A DNA stretch of 50,998 nt from DAOPZC01 sp035353175 (lineage in GTDB: Bacteria; Verrucomicrobiota; Kiritimatiellia; RFP12; UBA1067): the NCBI GenBank assembly GCA_035353175.1, contig DAOPZC010000035.1, positions 1 through 50,998 on the forward strand, read 5' to 3'. The notes below the pieces were generated by a model that worked only from the letters and a program-made list of their open reading frames with translations, was not told the origin of the DNA and made no database searches. This document shows, in pieces, positions 1 through 8,848 of this stretch. Each line of letters opens with the position of its first letter. Position 1 is the first letter of the stretch. The position numbers and the translations under genes are program-made.

Positions 1-2
1 AT

Positions 3-578
3 CTGAACGGCATGGACCAGCGCGTGGCCGGTCTCGCCGACGTGCATTACGCCGCCGGCAACGGCACGCAGCGGATCCTCAGCGCGGCTCCCGCCACGCT
101 GACGGTCAGCAACAGCGCGGCGCGCACCTTCGGCCTGGCCGGCAGTACCATTGAAGGCAATGTTTCGCTGAAGAAGTTGGGCACGGCCACGCTGACGCTC
201 ACAGGCACCAACAGCTACAGCGGCGCGACCGTCGTCAGCAACGGCACCCTCGCGGTCAGCGCGACCGGCACCCTCGGCACCAACAGCCTCGCCGTGACCG
301 TGGGCGGCAGCGGCACACTCGTGCTCTCCAACGCGGTCGCGATCGCCGATGAGGCGACGGTGCAGATGCCTGAGGCCGGGGTCGCGACCGCCAAGCTCCA
401 GCTCGAAGCCGGCGAGGAAACGGTCGGCTGGCTGCTCTATGGCGACGTTTTCAAGAAGGTCGGGACCTACGGCGCGACCGGCAGCGGCGCGAACTACACC
501 GACGACACGCACTTCGCCGGCAGCGGCCGGCTGCGCGTGCTGCACAGCAAGTCGGGACTGTTGATCCTCGTGCAGTAA
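3..578 (+). CDS. Autotransporter-associated beta-strand repeat protein, C-terminal part (5' end outside window)
   Basis: Open from the left edge, so only the last 191 residues are visible. The protein is rich in Gly, Thr, Ser, Asn and Ala. It carries the repeat signature of autotransporter-associated beta-strand repeat proteins (LGTATLTLTGTNSYSGATVV), which form extended right-handed beta-helices at the cell surface. The last 65 residues (from GWLLYGDVFKKVGTYGATGS to the final LHSKSG motif) are nearly identical to the end of the next gene, so the two are tandem paralogues. No C-terminal porin-type beta-barrel is present. The exact role (adhesion, glycan binding) cannot be told from sequence. 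The family call is secure; the function is not. Confidence 0.8.
   Translation: MNGMDQRVAGLADVHYAAGNGTQRILSAAPATLTVSNSAARTFGLAGSTIEGNVSLKKLGTATLTLTGTNSYSGATVVSNGTLAVSATGTLGTNSLAVTVGGSGTLVLSNAVAIADEATVQMPEAGVATAKLQLEAGEETVGWLLYGDVFKKVGTYGATGSGANYTDDTHFAGSGRLRVLHSKSGLLILVQ
3..578 (+). repeat. Paralogous repeat copy A (pairs with 3689-4276)
   Basis: The visible end of the first gene and the end of the second match along their full length at protein level. They match closely at DNA level, for example the shared stretch coding for GSGRLRVLHSKSG just before both stop codons. This indicates tandem duplication of the gene or of its C-terminal module. Confidence 0.75.
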
Positions 579-691
579 TGTGCAGGTGGACGCGCAAACC
601 ATTCGCTTGGGCACGGACCGGGGACGCGGACACATTCTCTTGCCGCGCCGCCCGAAAAATGATTTGATCTGACCCAACAAGGGAGTGTGTG

Positions 692-3600
692 ATGAAAACG
701 AAAATGACGGTGTGTTTCTATCTTGGATTGTTGGTCACCTCGTTACAGGCCGCAACGTTCACGTGGAACGGCGGCGGAACCGACAGCAACTGGCAGACCG
801 ATGCCAACTGGAGCGGCGGCAGCAAGCCCGCCAGCGACGGCAGCGCCGTGCTGGCCTTCTCCGGCGGCGCGCGCACCTCGGCTACCAACAACTTCAGTGC
901 GGATACGGTGTTTGCGGGCATCAACCTGCTGAACGACGCCTCCAGCGGCAAGACGGCCGCCTTCACCCTCTCCGGCAACCGCCTTACCCTCGGCGGCAAT
1001 ATCGTCTCGACCGCCACGACCGCCGCGATCACGGATACGATCTCTCTGCCGATCCTGCTCAGCGGCACGCGGACCTTGACGCAGAACAACAACCACCATC
1101 TGACGATCTCCGGCGTCATCGGCGAGACGGGCGGCTCGTTCGGCCTGACCAAGAGCGGCGGCAACAGCGGCACGCTCAAGCTTACCGGAGCCAACACCTT
1201 CACGGGACCTGTCACCAACAGCGCCGGATACTTGTACTTCAACTCGATCAAGACGATCGGCGGCGGGGCCAGCGCTTTGGGTGCGCCGACAAACGTTGCG
1301 AACGGGACCCTCCGCGCGGCAGGCCGCCTGTACTATAACGGTTCGTCGTCGGCCACGACCGACCGGCCGCTCGTCGTGTCCGGCGATCTCCAGTTCTTTA
1401 ACGAAACCCCAGGAACCACTTTGACGCTCAACGGCGGGATCACCGGCTCGTCGGTGCTTTCGTTCCGCGGCGCAGGCGTCTTCTCGGTCAACGGGCTGAT
1501 CGCGCTCGGGTCTGCCGACGTCGGGCGCACGGACAACGGAACCGTCTCCCTGAACAACGCGGGCAATTCTTTTTCAGGCATGCTGGCGGTCAAGGACGGC
1601 GTCATCAGCACCGCCACCCTCGCGGATGGCGGACAGCCCTGCGCAATCGGCTTGGGAACGACCATCGCGCTCGGACAAAACAGTCCGTACACGACGACCG
1701 GCACGTTCCGGTTCACCGGTGCGGCGGGCGGCTCAAGCGACCGCGCCTTCCGCATCCTGTCGGCGAACAGCAGCACCTACGGCGGCAAGATCGAAAACAC
1801 GGTGGCGGGGCAAACGCTGACGCTGAGCGGACCGATCACGGTGGACAGTGGAGCCTCTATGCCGGCACCCCTCTGGCTGACCGGCGCCGGCAACGGTGTG
1901 CTCTCCGGTTCGGTCGCCGCCGGCCTCCGCCTCGTCAAGACCGGCAGCGGCACCTGGACGCTGTCGGGTGCGAACGCCAACACCGGGAGCGTCACCGTGT
2001 CGGACGGCACACTTCTTCTCACCAGCACCTTGCCTGCCGAAAGCGCCGTATCCGTCCAAGCCGGAGCCACCTTCGGCGGCACCGGCACGGTCAGCGGTCT
2101 CGTGTCTGTGGCGGCGGGAGGCGTCCTGTCTCCAGGCCTTGGCGGCGTGGGAGTCCTCTCTTTGGCCGACACCGGCAACGCCGCACTGACACTCACTGAC
2201 GGTACGCTCGCCTGCGACGTGACGGGTACCGAACTGGCCGACCGGCTGGATGTGGCCGGCACGCTGGTTCTCAACGGCGCGAATGTGATCGCGCTAAAAC
2301 TGCCTGATGGCTCGGTGCCGGCGGGAACCTACACGCTCGCCACCTATGCGGCGCTGGACGGCGGCAGCGGCACACTCGCCTTGGATCGCACCTATCCCAA
2401 CGCGTCGCTCACCGTGGGCGAGACCAGCGTCACGCTGACCGTCACCGGTTCCGGCACCGTGCCGCACCTGACCTGGGTGGGCGACGGCGCAGCGAATCTG
2501 TGGGACACCACGTCTGAAAACTGGACCCCGTCGACTTATGCCGACGGCATGTCCGTCGTTTTCGATGACACCGGTTTGGACACGCCGGCCGTCTCCATCG
2601 TACCTGCGGGCCTCGCGCCGGATGCAATCACCGTCAGCAGCGCCACCAAGGCTTACACCTTCAACGGCGGAACACTGACCTGTGCGGGCGGCCTGACCAA
2701 GAACGGCGCAAGCCTCCTGACGCTGAACAACGCCAACACGTTCGGCGGCGCAGTCGCGCTCAACGGCGGTGCGCTCACGATCACCGCACCACTCGCCAGC
2801 GCGGGAATCACCGTGTCGTCCGGCACGGTGTTCACGCAGGACGTGGCCGCGGCGACCTCCGGCGCGGGCGCGGGCCTGACCGTTTCCGGCTCCGCCGTCC
2901 TGCTGGGCACCGGTACCTATACGGGCGCGACCACGGTCAACACGGGAGGTTCGCTCGTGCTGGGCGGCGCGCTCGAAGGCTCCAGCATCGCGGTCGGCAC
3001 GAACGCGTTCTTCACGCAGAGCGCGGGCAGCGTCATCGCCGGCTCAAATGTCACGGTCACCTTGCAGTCCAACGCCACGCTCGGCGGCTCAAACGCCTTT
3101 GACGGCGTCGCCACGTTCGGCGTGTTGGGAACGGCCAACCTCGCGTACACCTTGAACAACAGCAACGCGCTTGGCTCCACCGTCGGAGACACCCGCCTCT
3201 ACGGCGGCACGGGCAGCCTGCTGAACCGCCTCTATCTCGGAAGAAACATGGCCGTCACCGGAGAGCGCCTCACGCTTGACGGCAGCAACGATTACCGCAG
3301 CGGGCTCGCCTACAACCAGAACGGCGGCACGGGAACGTGGGCGGGCGCCGTCGCGTGCATCGGCTCGGCCTACATCGAAAGCTCGACGGCAGGCGGCACG
3401 TTGGCGCTCGGTGCCGACGACAGCACCGTAGTCACGAACGCATCGTCATGCAGCCTCTCGATGCGCGGCAACGGCACGATCATGCTGAACAGCCGCGTCA
3501 GCATCGGCACCGGCAACAGCCTGCTCCGCAACGACAACGGCACGCTCGTCATCAACTCTACGAACAACGTCTGGGGCGGCACGGGATTCGCCGAGGGCAC

Positions 3601-4276
3601 GATCCTCTTGAACGTCACCAACGGCCTGCCGACGACGACCACACTTTCGATCGGCAAAACCGACAAGAAGGCGCTCTGTGTGTTCAACCTCAACGGCTGT
3701 GACCAGACTATCTCCGGCCTTGCGGACATCCATTATGCGGGACCGAACGATCACTCCGGGACGCAGCGCATCGTGAGCAGCGCGCCCGCCACGTTGACGG
3801 TCAGCAACAATTCGGCACGCTCCTTCGGCCTTGAAGGCAGCACCATCGAAGGCGCGATCACGCTCGTTAAGCTCGGAACGGCCACGCTGACGCTCACGGG
3901 CACCAACAGCTACAGCGGCGCAACCGTCGTCAGCAACGGCACGCTCGCGGTCAGCGCCACCGGCGCGCTCGGTACCAACAGCCTCGCCGTGGTCGTGGGC
4001 GGCAGCGGCACGCTGGCGCTCGCGACCAGCGCTGCGATCGCCGACGACGCGGCGGTGCAAATGCCCGCCTTCGGCGTCAACACCGCCAAAATAGACCTCA
4101 GCGCCGGCGTGGAAGAGACGGTCGGCTGGCTGCTCTACGGTGACGTGTTCAAGAGCGTCGGCACCTACGGCGCGACCGGCAGCGGCGCGGACCACATTGA
4201 CAACACCCACTTCGCCGGCAGCGGCCGCCTGCGCGTGCTGCACAGCAAGTCGGGAGTGATGATGCTCTTGCAGTAG
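692..4276 (+). CDS. Secreted autotransporter-associated beta-strand repeat protein
   Basis: 1194 residues. I chose ATG 692 because GGGAG (681-685) lies 6 nt upstream; a GTG one codon earlier (689) is in frame but too close. A signal peptide is visible (MKTKMTVCFYLGLLVTSLQA, cleavage after QA). The rest is a long low-complexity beta-strand-rich region with repeated GxxTLTLxGxNxYxGxTxV units near residues 150-170, 420-450, 670-700 and 1070-1100. Such units stack as a parallel beta-helix on the outer surface. The C-terminal 195 residues repeat the end of the preceding gene. There is no autotransporter barrel and no LPxTG or PEP-CTERM-like tail, so export and anchoring are unknown. It stands alone between a 113-nt gap upstream and a convergent gene downstream. 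It may act in adhesion or glycan binding. Confidence 0.82.
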   Translation: MKTKMTVCFYLGLLVTSLQAATFTWNGGGTDSNWQTDANWSGGSKPASDGSAVLAFSGGARTSATNNFSADTVFAGINLLNDASSGKTAAFTLSGNRLTLGGNIVSTATTAAITDTISLPILLSGTRTLTQNNNHHLTISGVIGETGGSFGLTKSGGNSGTLKLTGANTFTGPVTNSAGYLYFNSIKTIGGGASALGAPTNVANGTLRAAGRLYYNGSSSATTDRPLVVSGDLQFFNETPGTTLTLNGGITGSSVLSFRGAGVFSVNGLIALGSADVGRTDNGTVSLNNAGNSFSGMLAVKDGVISTATLADGGQPCAIGLGTTIALGQNSPYTTTGTFRFTGAAGGSSDRAFRILSANSSTYGGKIENTVAGQTLTLSGPITVDSGASMPAPLWLTGAGNGVLSGSVAAGLRLVKTGSGTWTLSGANANTGSVTVSDGTLLLTSTLPAESAVSVQAGATFGGTGTVSGLVSVAAGGVLSPGLGGVGVLSLADTGNAALTLTDGTLACDVTGTELADRLDVAGTLVLNGANVIALKLPDGSVPAGTYTLATYAALDGGSGTLALDRTYPNASLTVGETSVTLTVTGSGTVPHLTWVGDGAANLWDTTSENWTPSTYADGMSVVFDDTGLDTPAVSIVPAGLAPDAITVSSATKAYTFNGGTLTCAGGLTKNGASLLTLNNANTFGGAVALNGGALTITAPLASAGITVSSGTVFTQDVAAATSGAGAGLTVSGSAVLLGTGTYTGATTVNTGGSLVLGGALEGSSIAVGTNAFFTQSAGSVIAGSNVTVTLQSNATLGGSNAFDGVATFGVLGTANLAYTLNNSNALGSTVGDTRLYGGTGSLLNRLYLGRNMAVTGERLTLDGSNDYRSGLAYNQNGGTGTWAGAVACIGSAYIESSTAGGTLALGADDSTVVTNASSCSLSMRGNGTIMLNSRVSIGTGNSLLRNDNGTLVINSTNNVWGGTGFAEGTILLNVTNGLPTTTTLSIGKTDKKALCVFNLNGCDQTISGLADIHYAGPNDHSGTQRIVSSAPATLTVSNNSARSFGLEGSTIEGAITLVKLGTATLTLTGTNSYSGATVVSNGTLAVSATGALGTNSLAVVVGGSGTLALATSAAIADDAAVQMPAFGVNTAKIDLSAGVEETVGWLLYGDVFKSVGTYGATGSGADHIDNTHFAGSGRLRVLHSKSGVMMLLQ
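3689..4276 (+). repeat. Paralogous repeat copy B (pairs with 3-578)
   Basis: Second copy of the C-terminal module described for 3-578. Differences are mostly synonymous or conservative, with small length changes (PNDHSGTQRI here, GNGTQRI in copy A), so the duplication is not brand new. Confidence 0.75.
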
Positions 4277-4365
4277 GGGTTGTGCGGCGGTTTCGGAAAT
4301 AACCCGTATCCGGGATCGCCCAATCGCAGATTGGGAGCGAAGCGTCAAACCGCCCTACCCCGCGC

Positions 4366-4872
4366 TCACCGTTCCGGATCGCTGTTCCCGTACGCCATCG
4401 GCGTCTCGGCGGCCAGCGCGTAGAGCGCGTGCTGATCCGCCAGCGCGTAGTTGACGGTGCCCGCCGAAGGTGCCAGAAACGCCGCCAAGATCGCGCGAAG
4501 CTGGTCGGGATCTTTCGTCTGGCACTCCCACACCACCAGCACCTGCCAGCCGGCTTGCCAGAGCGCGCGCAGCGCCGCCTGGTCGCGCGCCGCGTTGCGC
4601 GCGAACTTTTCTCTCCAAAACCGCTTGTGCGTGGCCGGCGCATGCCGCGCCGCGCGGCAGCCATGCGCGTGCCAGAAGCAGCCGTGCACAAAGATGACCT
4701 TGCGGTGGCGCGCCAGCACGAGGTCCGGCTTGCCGGGGAGGCCTTTGACATGCAGACGGTAACGGAACCCCAGCGCATGCACCAGGCGGCGCACGGCCCA
4801 TTCAGGCCCCGTGTCTTTGTCGCGGATGTGCGACATGCAGCGGTGCCGCTGCTCTGGGGACATGCGGTCCAT
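4366..4872 (-). CDS. vsr: Very short patch repair (Vsr) DNA mismatch endonuclease
   Basis: 168 residues, close to the roughly 155 of E. coli Vsr. Vsr nicks 5' of the T in T:G mismatches that arise when 5-methylcytosine deaminates. Visible family features are the catalytic Asp in LPGKPDLVL (D50), the Zn-binding HGCFWHAHGC block (C65, H70, C72) and the later Cys in VVWEC. All key residues are intact. The start ATG has no clear Shine-Dalgarno; an internal ATG three codons on (4863) is possible. It lies 27 nt downstream of the beta-helix gene on the same strand and may be co-transcribed with it. No cytosine methyltransferase, the usual partner, is found in the window. mutS, which works with Vsr in E. 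coli, lies 13 kb away. Confidence 0.93.
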   Translation of the reverse strand: MDRMSPEQRHRCMSHIRDKDTGPEWAVRRLVHALGFRYRLHVKGLPGKPDLVLARHRKVIFVHGCFWHAHGCRAARHAPATHKRFWREKFARNAARDQAALRALWQAGWQVLVVWECQTKDPDQLRAILAAFLAPSAGTVNYALADQHALYALAAETPMAYGNSDPER

Positions 4873-4899
4873 GCCGGTTGACTCGGACGAATCGTTTCG

Positions 4900-7041
4900 C
4901 TATTTGATCTCGTACATCGTGGGGACCGGACGGCCTTCGCGCTTAGGCAGCCCGTCTGGGTCGCGCGGCCCGGTTGACGCGTACGGGTCGAAGGGCTTAA
5001 ACCCGACTTTCGCGGCGGGCGACTCCGGCTTGAGGCGGAAATCCTCCTTGGCCACATCCACGAACTGCGGGTCGGCCACCAGCGAGCCGGCGTCCTGCCC
5101 CGTCTCGGCCTGCCACTGCGCCAGCGTCTTCTTGCCGGGGAAAATGTCCGGCTTGCCCGAACGGTGCCAGTACAGGTTGGGGCCGAGTTCGTAGTGCTGC
5201 GTGGGCTTGCCGTCCTTCTCGCCGCGCACGCCGCCCTTCCAGTTGCTGCCGAGAAGGGTGCCGTCGTTGTCCCAGTAGATGATGTTGTTGCGGAACCAGA
5301 ACGAGAGGTGCTGCTCATCGCGCGTGCGCTGGACCTGATCCTTCAGCGAATTCACGAAAATATTGTTCTCGATGACGTTCTCGCGGCCGTAGTGCTGGTG
5401 GAAGCCGCCGGTCTTGACGCTGTTGACGAGATTGTTGTACATGCGGATGCCCGACGAGCCTTCGTCGGTGTAGAGTCCCCACCCGCCGTAATCGTACGCG
5501 TGGACGTGGTGGATGTAGTTGTCATGTACCGTCGTGCCGGGGGAGATGCCAAGCGTGTAGACGCCGCCCATGTCCGACAGCACGCCCTGGCCGATGTGGT
5601 GCATGTGGTTGAACGCGACCTCGTTGTGGTGCGAGCGCGACGGCTCGGCATAGCCCCACACCCAGCCGACCGAGACCGCGGTGTAATAGAGGTCGCTGAT
5701 CTCGTTGTTCAGGATGCGGTTGTGCGAGGAGTGCCCGATCCAGACGCCGTGCGCGGCCGGGTGGATGCGGCCGCCGCCGGTGATGCGGCAGTTGGAGATC
5801 GTGATGGCGGAGGTGGTCTTGGCGAGGCCGTCCGGCGCGTCGGGCGTCAGCACGTTTTTCGGCGCCTCCGCCATGCGGTAGCCGACGAAGGGCGGACCGA
5901 TCTTCACGCCGCCCGCGCCGAGGTCGGTCATCAGGCAGTGGTCGACCGTGTTGGAGTGCGCGCCGGGTCCGAAGCCCATCGTGTAGCCGCCGAGCTGGGT
6001 GAAGGCGCAGCGGCGCACGGAGATGCCGCGCGCGCTCACGAATTCCACGGCCGCGGGGATGTTCATCTCGCCCTGCGGCGTGAAGTTGCCCTCGGGCGGC
6101 GTCACCCACTGCGACTGCCGGAACGCCAGACCCTCCAGCGTGGTGTTCACAAGGGGCTGGTTCTCAAATCCTTGGAAAATCAAGAGCTGCGAAAGTACGG
6201 GCGCTTCGACGTGCGCGGTGTCCGGGGTCTCGCCCGGCAATGGCATGTACGAGAGCGTGCCGGTGGGTTTGTCAAGGTACCACTCGCCGGGCGCACCGAA
6301 GGCCTCCTTCACGTTTTCGGCCCAGTAGCGACGGTTTTTGAAGTCCGACCAGTAGGCGTTGAAGGCGCGGGTCTTGGGGAACTTCACGGCCTTCTTTTCC
6401 TGATCGATCGCGGCGGCGTGCATGCGCGAGGCGGACCAGACGTGCAAGACGTGGAACTCGATATCCGGCAGATTGGCCCACGTCGCGCTGAGGTCGTTGC
6501 TCATGTAGAGGAAGCCGTTGATGCCGTTGTCGTTCTTCTCGAAGTTGTCGACCGACGTGAAGTAGCCCTGCTTCGGCAGGCGCGGACGGAAGCGGCGCTC
6601 GCCGTTGACGAAGAGTTGTGAGAAGTCCCACTGGCCCGCTTTGACTTCGGGGAGCGACGCCGTCCACACGCCGTCCGCGCCGACGGTCCAGCCGATGATC
6701 GTGCGGCCGCCGGTGAAAACCGGCGTGCCGCGGCGGGCGCGGTAGATCACGGGATAGTCGGCCGTGCCGCCGTGGGCGGGCTGGAGCAAGACCGGTTTCG
6801 CGAGCGCATAGGTGCCGCCTTTGAAAAGCACCTCGATGCGCTCGATCGGCTCCGCGTGCGGAACCTCCTTGAATTGTTTCACCGCTTCTTGGGCGCGCTC
6901 GAACGTGGCGAACGGATGCCACCACGAGCCCGATGCGGCGTCATCGCCGTTCGGCGCGACATAGATCTTCTTGACGGTTCCCGCCTCAGCAGCCGATGCG
7001 CCGGCCAGCAGGCCAGCCATGATCCAGACTTGAACGTTCAT
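4900..7041 (-). CDS. Secreted right-handed beta-helix protein, GH141-like
   Basis: 713 residues. ATG 7041 was chosen because GGGGGAG lies 7 nt upstream and a signal peptide follows directly (MNVQVWIMAGLLAGASAAEAG). The N-terminus (KKIYVAPNGDDAASG, then PFATFERAQEAVK and FKGGTYALAKPVLL) is the start typical of beta-helix carbohydrate-active proteins such as glycoside hydrolase family 141 (fucosidase/xylanase), including FTGGRTIIGW and EWYLDKPTGTLSYMP. Parallel beta-helix coils run through roughly residues 290-580, with short repeats such as SNTVDHCLM, ISNCRI, NRILNNEIS and NVIENNIFV. It probably acts on plant or marine polysaccharide outside the cytoplasm. The fold is clear; the GH141 family and substrate are inferred by resemblance. 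A sigma70-like promoter is proposed at 7069-7097. Confidence 0.8.
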   Translation of the reverse strand: MNVQVWIMAGLLAGASAAEAGTVKKIYVAPNGDDAASGSWWHPFATFERAQEAVKQFKEVPHAEPIERIEVLFKGGTYALAKPVLLQPAHGGTADYPVIYRARRGTPVFTGGRTIIGWTVGADGVWTASLPEVKAGQWDFSQLFVNGERRFRPRLPKQGYFTSVDNFEKNDNGINGFLYMSNDLSATWANLPDIEFHVLHVWSASRMHAAAIDQEKKAVKFPKTRAFNAYWSDFKNRRYWAENVKEAFGAPGEWYLDKPTGTLSYMPLPGETPDTAHVEAPVLSQLLIFQGFENQPLVNTTLEGLAFRQSQWVTPPEGNFTPQGEMNIPAAVEFVSARGISVRRCAFTQLGGYTMGFGPGAHSNTVDHCLMTDLGAGGVKIGPPFVGYRMAEAPKNVLTPDAPDGLAKTTSAITISNCRITGGGRIHPAAHGVWIGHSSHNRILNNEISDLYYTAVSVGWVWGYAEPSRSHHNEVAFNHMHHIGQGVLSDMGGVYTLGISPGTTVHDNYIHHVHAYDYGGWGLYTDEGSSGIRMYNNLVNSVKTGGFHQHYGRENVIENNIFVNSLKDQVQRTRDEQHLSFWFRNNIIYWDNDGTLLGSNWKGGVRGEKDGKPTQHYELGPNLYWHRSGKPDIFPGKKTLAQWQAETGQDAGSLVADPQFVDVAKEDFRLKPESPAAKVGFKPFDPYASTGPRDPDGLPKREGRPVPTMYEIK

Positions 7042-7068
7042 TTGTTTCTCCCCCGAGTTTTGGACTTC

Positions 7069-7097
7069 AGGATATCGCATTAAGCTCGGGTTGTCAG
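7069..7097 (-). promoter_or_regulatory. Candidate sigma70 promoter for the GH141-like gene
   Basis: On the minus strand CTGACA (7092-7097) is followed by a 17-bp spacer and TATCCT (7069-7074). This would start the mRNA about 20 nt before ATG 7041, leaving room for the GGGGGAG ribosome site. Hexamers match 5/6 and 4/6; no experimental support. Confidence 0.4.
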
Positions 7098-7180
7098 GCG
7101 GAAAGTCCCGCAGCCCTTTTTAGTGTCAACGAGAGAACGCTTTGGTACAGTTGTTCAGATATTAGGAAAAGGAGGGGGGC

Positions 7181-8848
7181 ATGAAAAGGTGGGAACGGTG
7201 GGCGGAGATACTGGCGGTCTTGTGTGCGGGACTGGCGTGCGACGTTTGGGGCGTTGAGAAAAAAATGATCGGACACAGCTGGGACTTGCTCGCGGTGCGG
7301 CCGGCGGATGTGGCCCGCAACCTCGACGCGTGGGAAAAGGTGCCGCTGGACGGCATTTCGCTGGCGCTGGCCAAAGAGCCGGAAAAAGGGCTCCGAATCG
7401 GCTACAACACGGTGATGAACGATTCGCCCTGGGACCGGGCCTGGTTCACGAACGACGTGGCCGTGCTGCGGCAATGCGCGTCGCGCAACCTGAAGCACAA
7501 TTTTTTGACCACCTTCTGGGCCCCCCGCAAACGGCTCGCGTGGAACGACGACGCGGCCTGGGCCACGTTCGCACACAACCTCGGCACCCTGGCCTGGCTG
7601 GCCAAGGAGGGACAGGCCAAAGGCCTCCTGATCGATCCCGAGGACTACCCCGAGACGCGACAATACTTCTTGGTTCCCGGCGATGCTCCCTTTGCGGAAA
7701 CGGCCGCGCTGGCGCGCCGGCGCGGCGCGCAGGTGATGCGCAGCATGGCAGCGGAATATCCGGAGGTCTCCCTGCTCTCGTTCTGGATGCTGAGCCTGCA
7801 CCCCTCCTATTATATGGGCTACGACGACCCGGCCGCGACCGTGGCCGAGGCGGGCGACCTCTGGCCCGCCTTTTTGAACGGCCTGCTCGACGCGATGCCG
7901 CCGGGGGCCCGCATGATCGACGGCAACGAGCACGGCTACCGCTATCAGGCCGAGAACCAGGATTTCTATCTGTCGGTCTGGGCGGTACAAAACAAGGCGC
8001 TGACGCTGGTCGCCCCGGAGAACCGCATCAAATACCGCACGCAGGTGTTGGCGGGCTTCGGCCTCTATCTCGACATGTACACCAATCCGACCAACTCGCC
8101 CTGGTACTTCGGCGAGGTGAACGGCTCGCGCCTGAACCACCTCGCACGGAATTTCGCGCAGGCGCTCGACGCCGCTGACGAATACATATGGGTCTACGGC
8201 GAAAAGATGGACTGGATCACTTGGAAGGGCACCCCCCGCGCGGAAAATCCGACGTGGGAAAACAAACTGCCCGGCTTCACCGAGACGCTGAGCGTCCTGC
8301 GGAATCCCCGCAACGCGCAGGCCATCCTTGAACGCCGCCGTCAGGCCGGCACGCTGACGAACCTGCTCGCGAACAGCGCCTGCACGCCCGCGTCGAGCGG
8401 GAGCGGCGCGGGTTTCCGCAAAGGCCAGATGCCGCCCGGCTGGAGTTTCTGGCAGCACGAGAGAATGACGCAGGGCGTGTCGGGCACAGATGCCGGCAAG
8501 GGGCTGGGCGACACGTTCTCGCTGCGCGCCGAGGGCGTGGGCGAGGGGTGCTTCATCGTCAAAGCCCCCGTCCAAGCCGGCAACCGCTTTGCGGTCGAGG
8601 CCTTTGCGCAGGGCACCGCGCCGCGCATCCGCGTGCGCTGGAATCGGGCGGGCCGCTGGCACGCGGAGGCGAAAGACGTGATGATCCGGTTCGACGATGC
8701 CGCCTCGAACGGCTGGCGGCGGGCCTTCGGCTTGGTGCAGGTGCCGGCCGACGCAGACACGCTGGTGCTGCTGCTCAGCACCCGACAGGCGGCGGGCGAG
8801 AAAACCTGGTTTGATAACGCAGCGGTATATCCCCTCTTCGCGCCATGA
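7181..8848 (+). CDS. Secreted protein of unknown function with C-terminal carbohydrate-binding-like domain
   Basis: 555 residues with a strong ribosome site (GGAGG at 7171-7175, 5 nt before ATG) and a signal peptide ending near residue 24 (CAGLACDVWGVE). I do not recognise the family with certainty. Residues 30-380 look like an enzyme of the TIM-barrel hydrolase kind: acidic motifs LIDPEDYPET and MIDGNEHGYRYQAENQDFY, many Trp and Tyr residues, and IWVYGEKMDWITW. Residues 385-555 look like a beta-sandwich of the carbohydrate-binding type (PPGWSFW, FSLRAEGVGEGCF, FAVEAFAQG, TWFDNAAVYPL). Its stop overlaps the start of the copper ATPase by 4 nt (ATGA), so the two are probably translationally coupled, an unexpected pairing. 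It diverges from the GH141-like gene, which supports a glycan-related role. The function is inferred. Confidence 0.6.
   Translation: MKRWERWAEILAVLCAGLACDVWGVEKKMIGHSWDLLAVRPADVARNLDAWEKVPLDGISLALAKEPEKGLRIGYNTVMNDSPWDRAWFTNDVAVLRQCASRNLKHNFLTTFWAPRKRLAWNDDAAWATFAHNLGTLAWLAKEGQAKGLLIDPEDYPETRQYFLVPGDAPFAETAALARRRGAQVMRSMAAEYPEVSLLSFWMLSLHPSYYMGYDDPAATVAEAGDLWPAFLNGLLDAMPPGARMIDGNEHGYRYQAENQDFYLSVWAVQNKALTLVAPENRIKYRTQVLAGFGLYLDMYTNPTNSPWYFGEVNGSRLNHLARNFAQALDAADEYIWVYGEKMDWITWKGTPRAENPTWENKLPGFTETLSVLRNPRNAQAILERRRQAGTLTNLLANSACTPASSGSGAGFRKGQMPPGWSFWQHERMTQGVSGTDAGKGLGDTFSLRAEGVGEGCFIVKAPVQAGNRFAVEAFAQGTAPRIRVRWNRAGRWHAEAKDVMIRFDDAASNGWRRAFGLVQVPADADTLVLLLSTRQAAGEKTWFDNAAVYPLFAP

Noticed and set aside
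4319..4335. Hairpin CCCAATC-GCA-GATTGGG between convergent genes
   Set aside because: No T run on either strand, so not called as a terminator.
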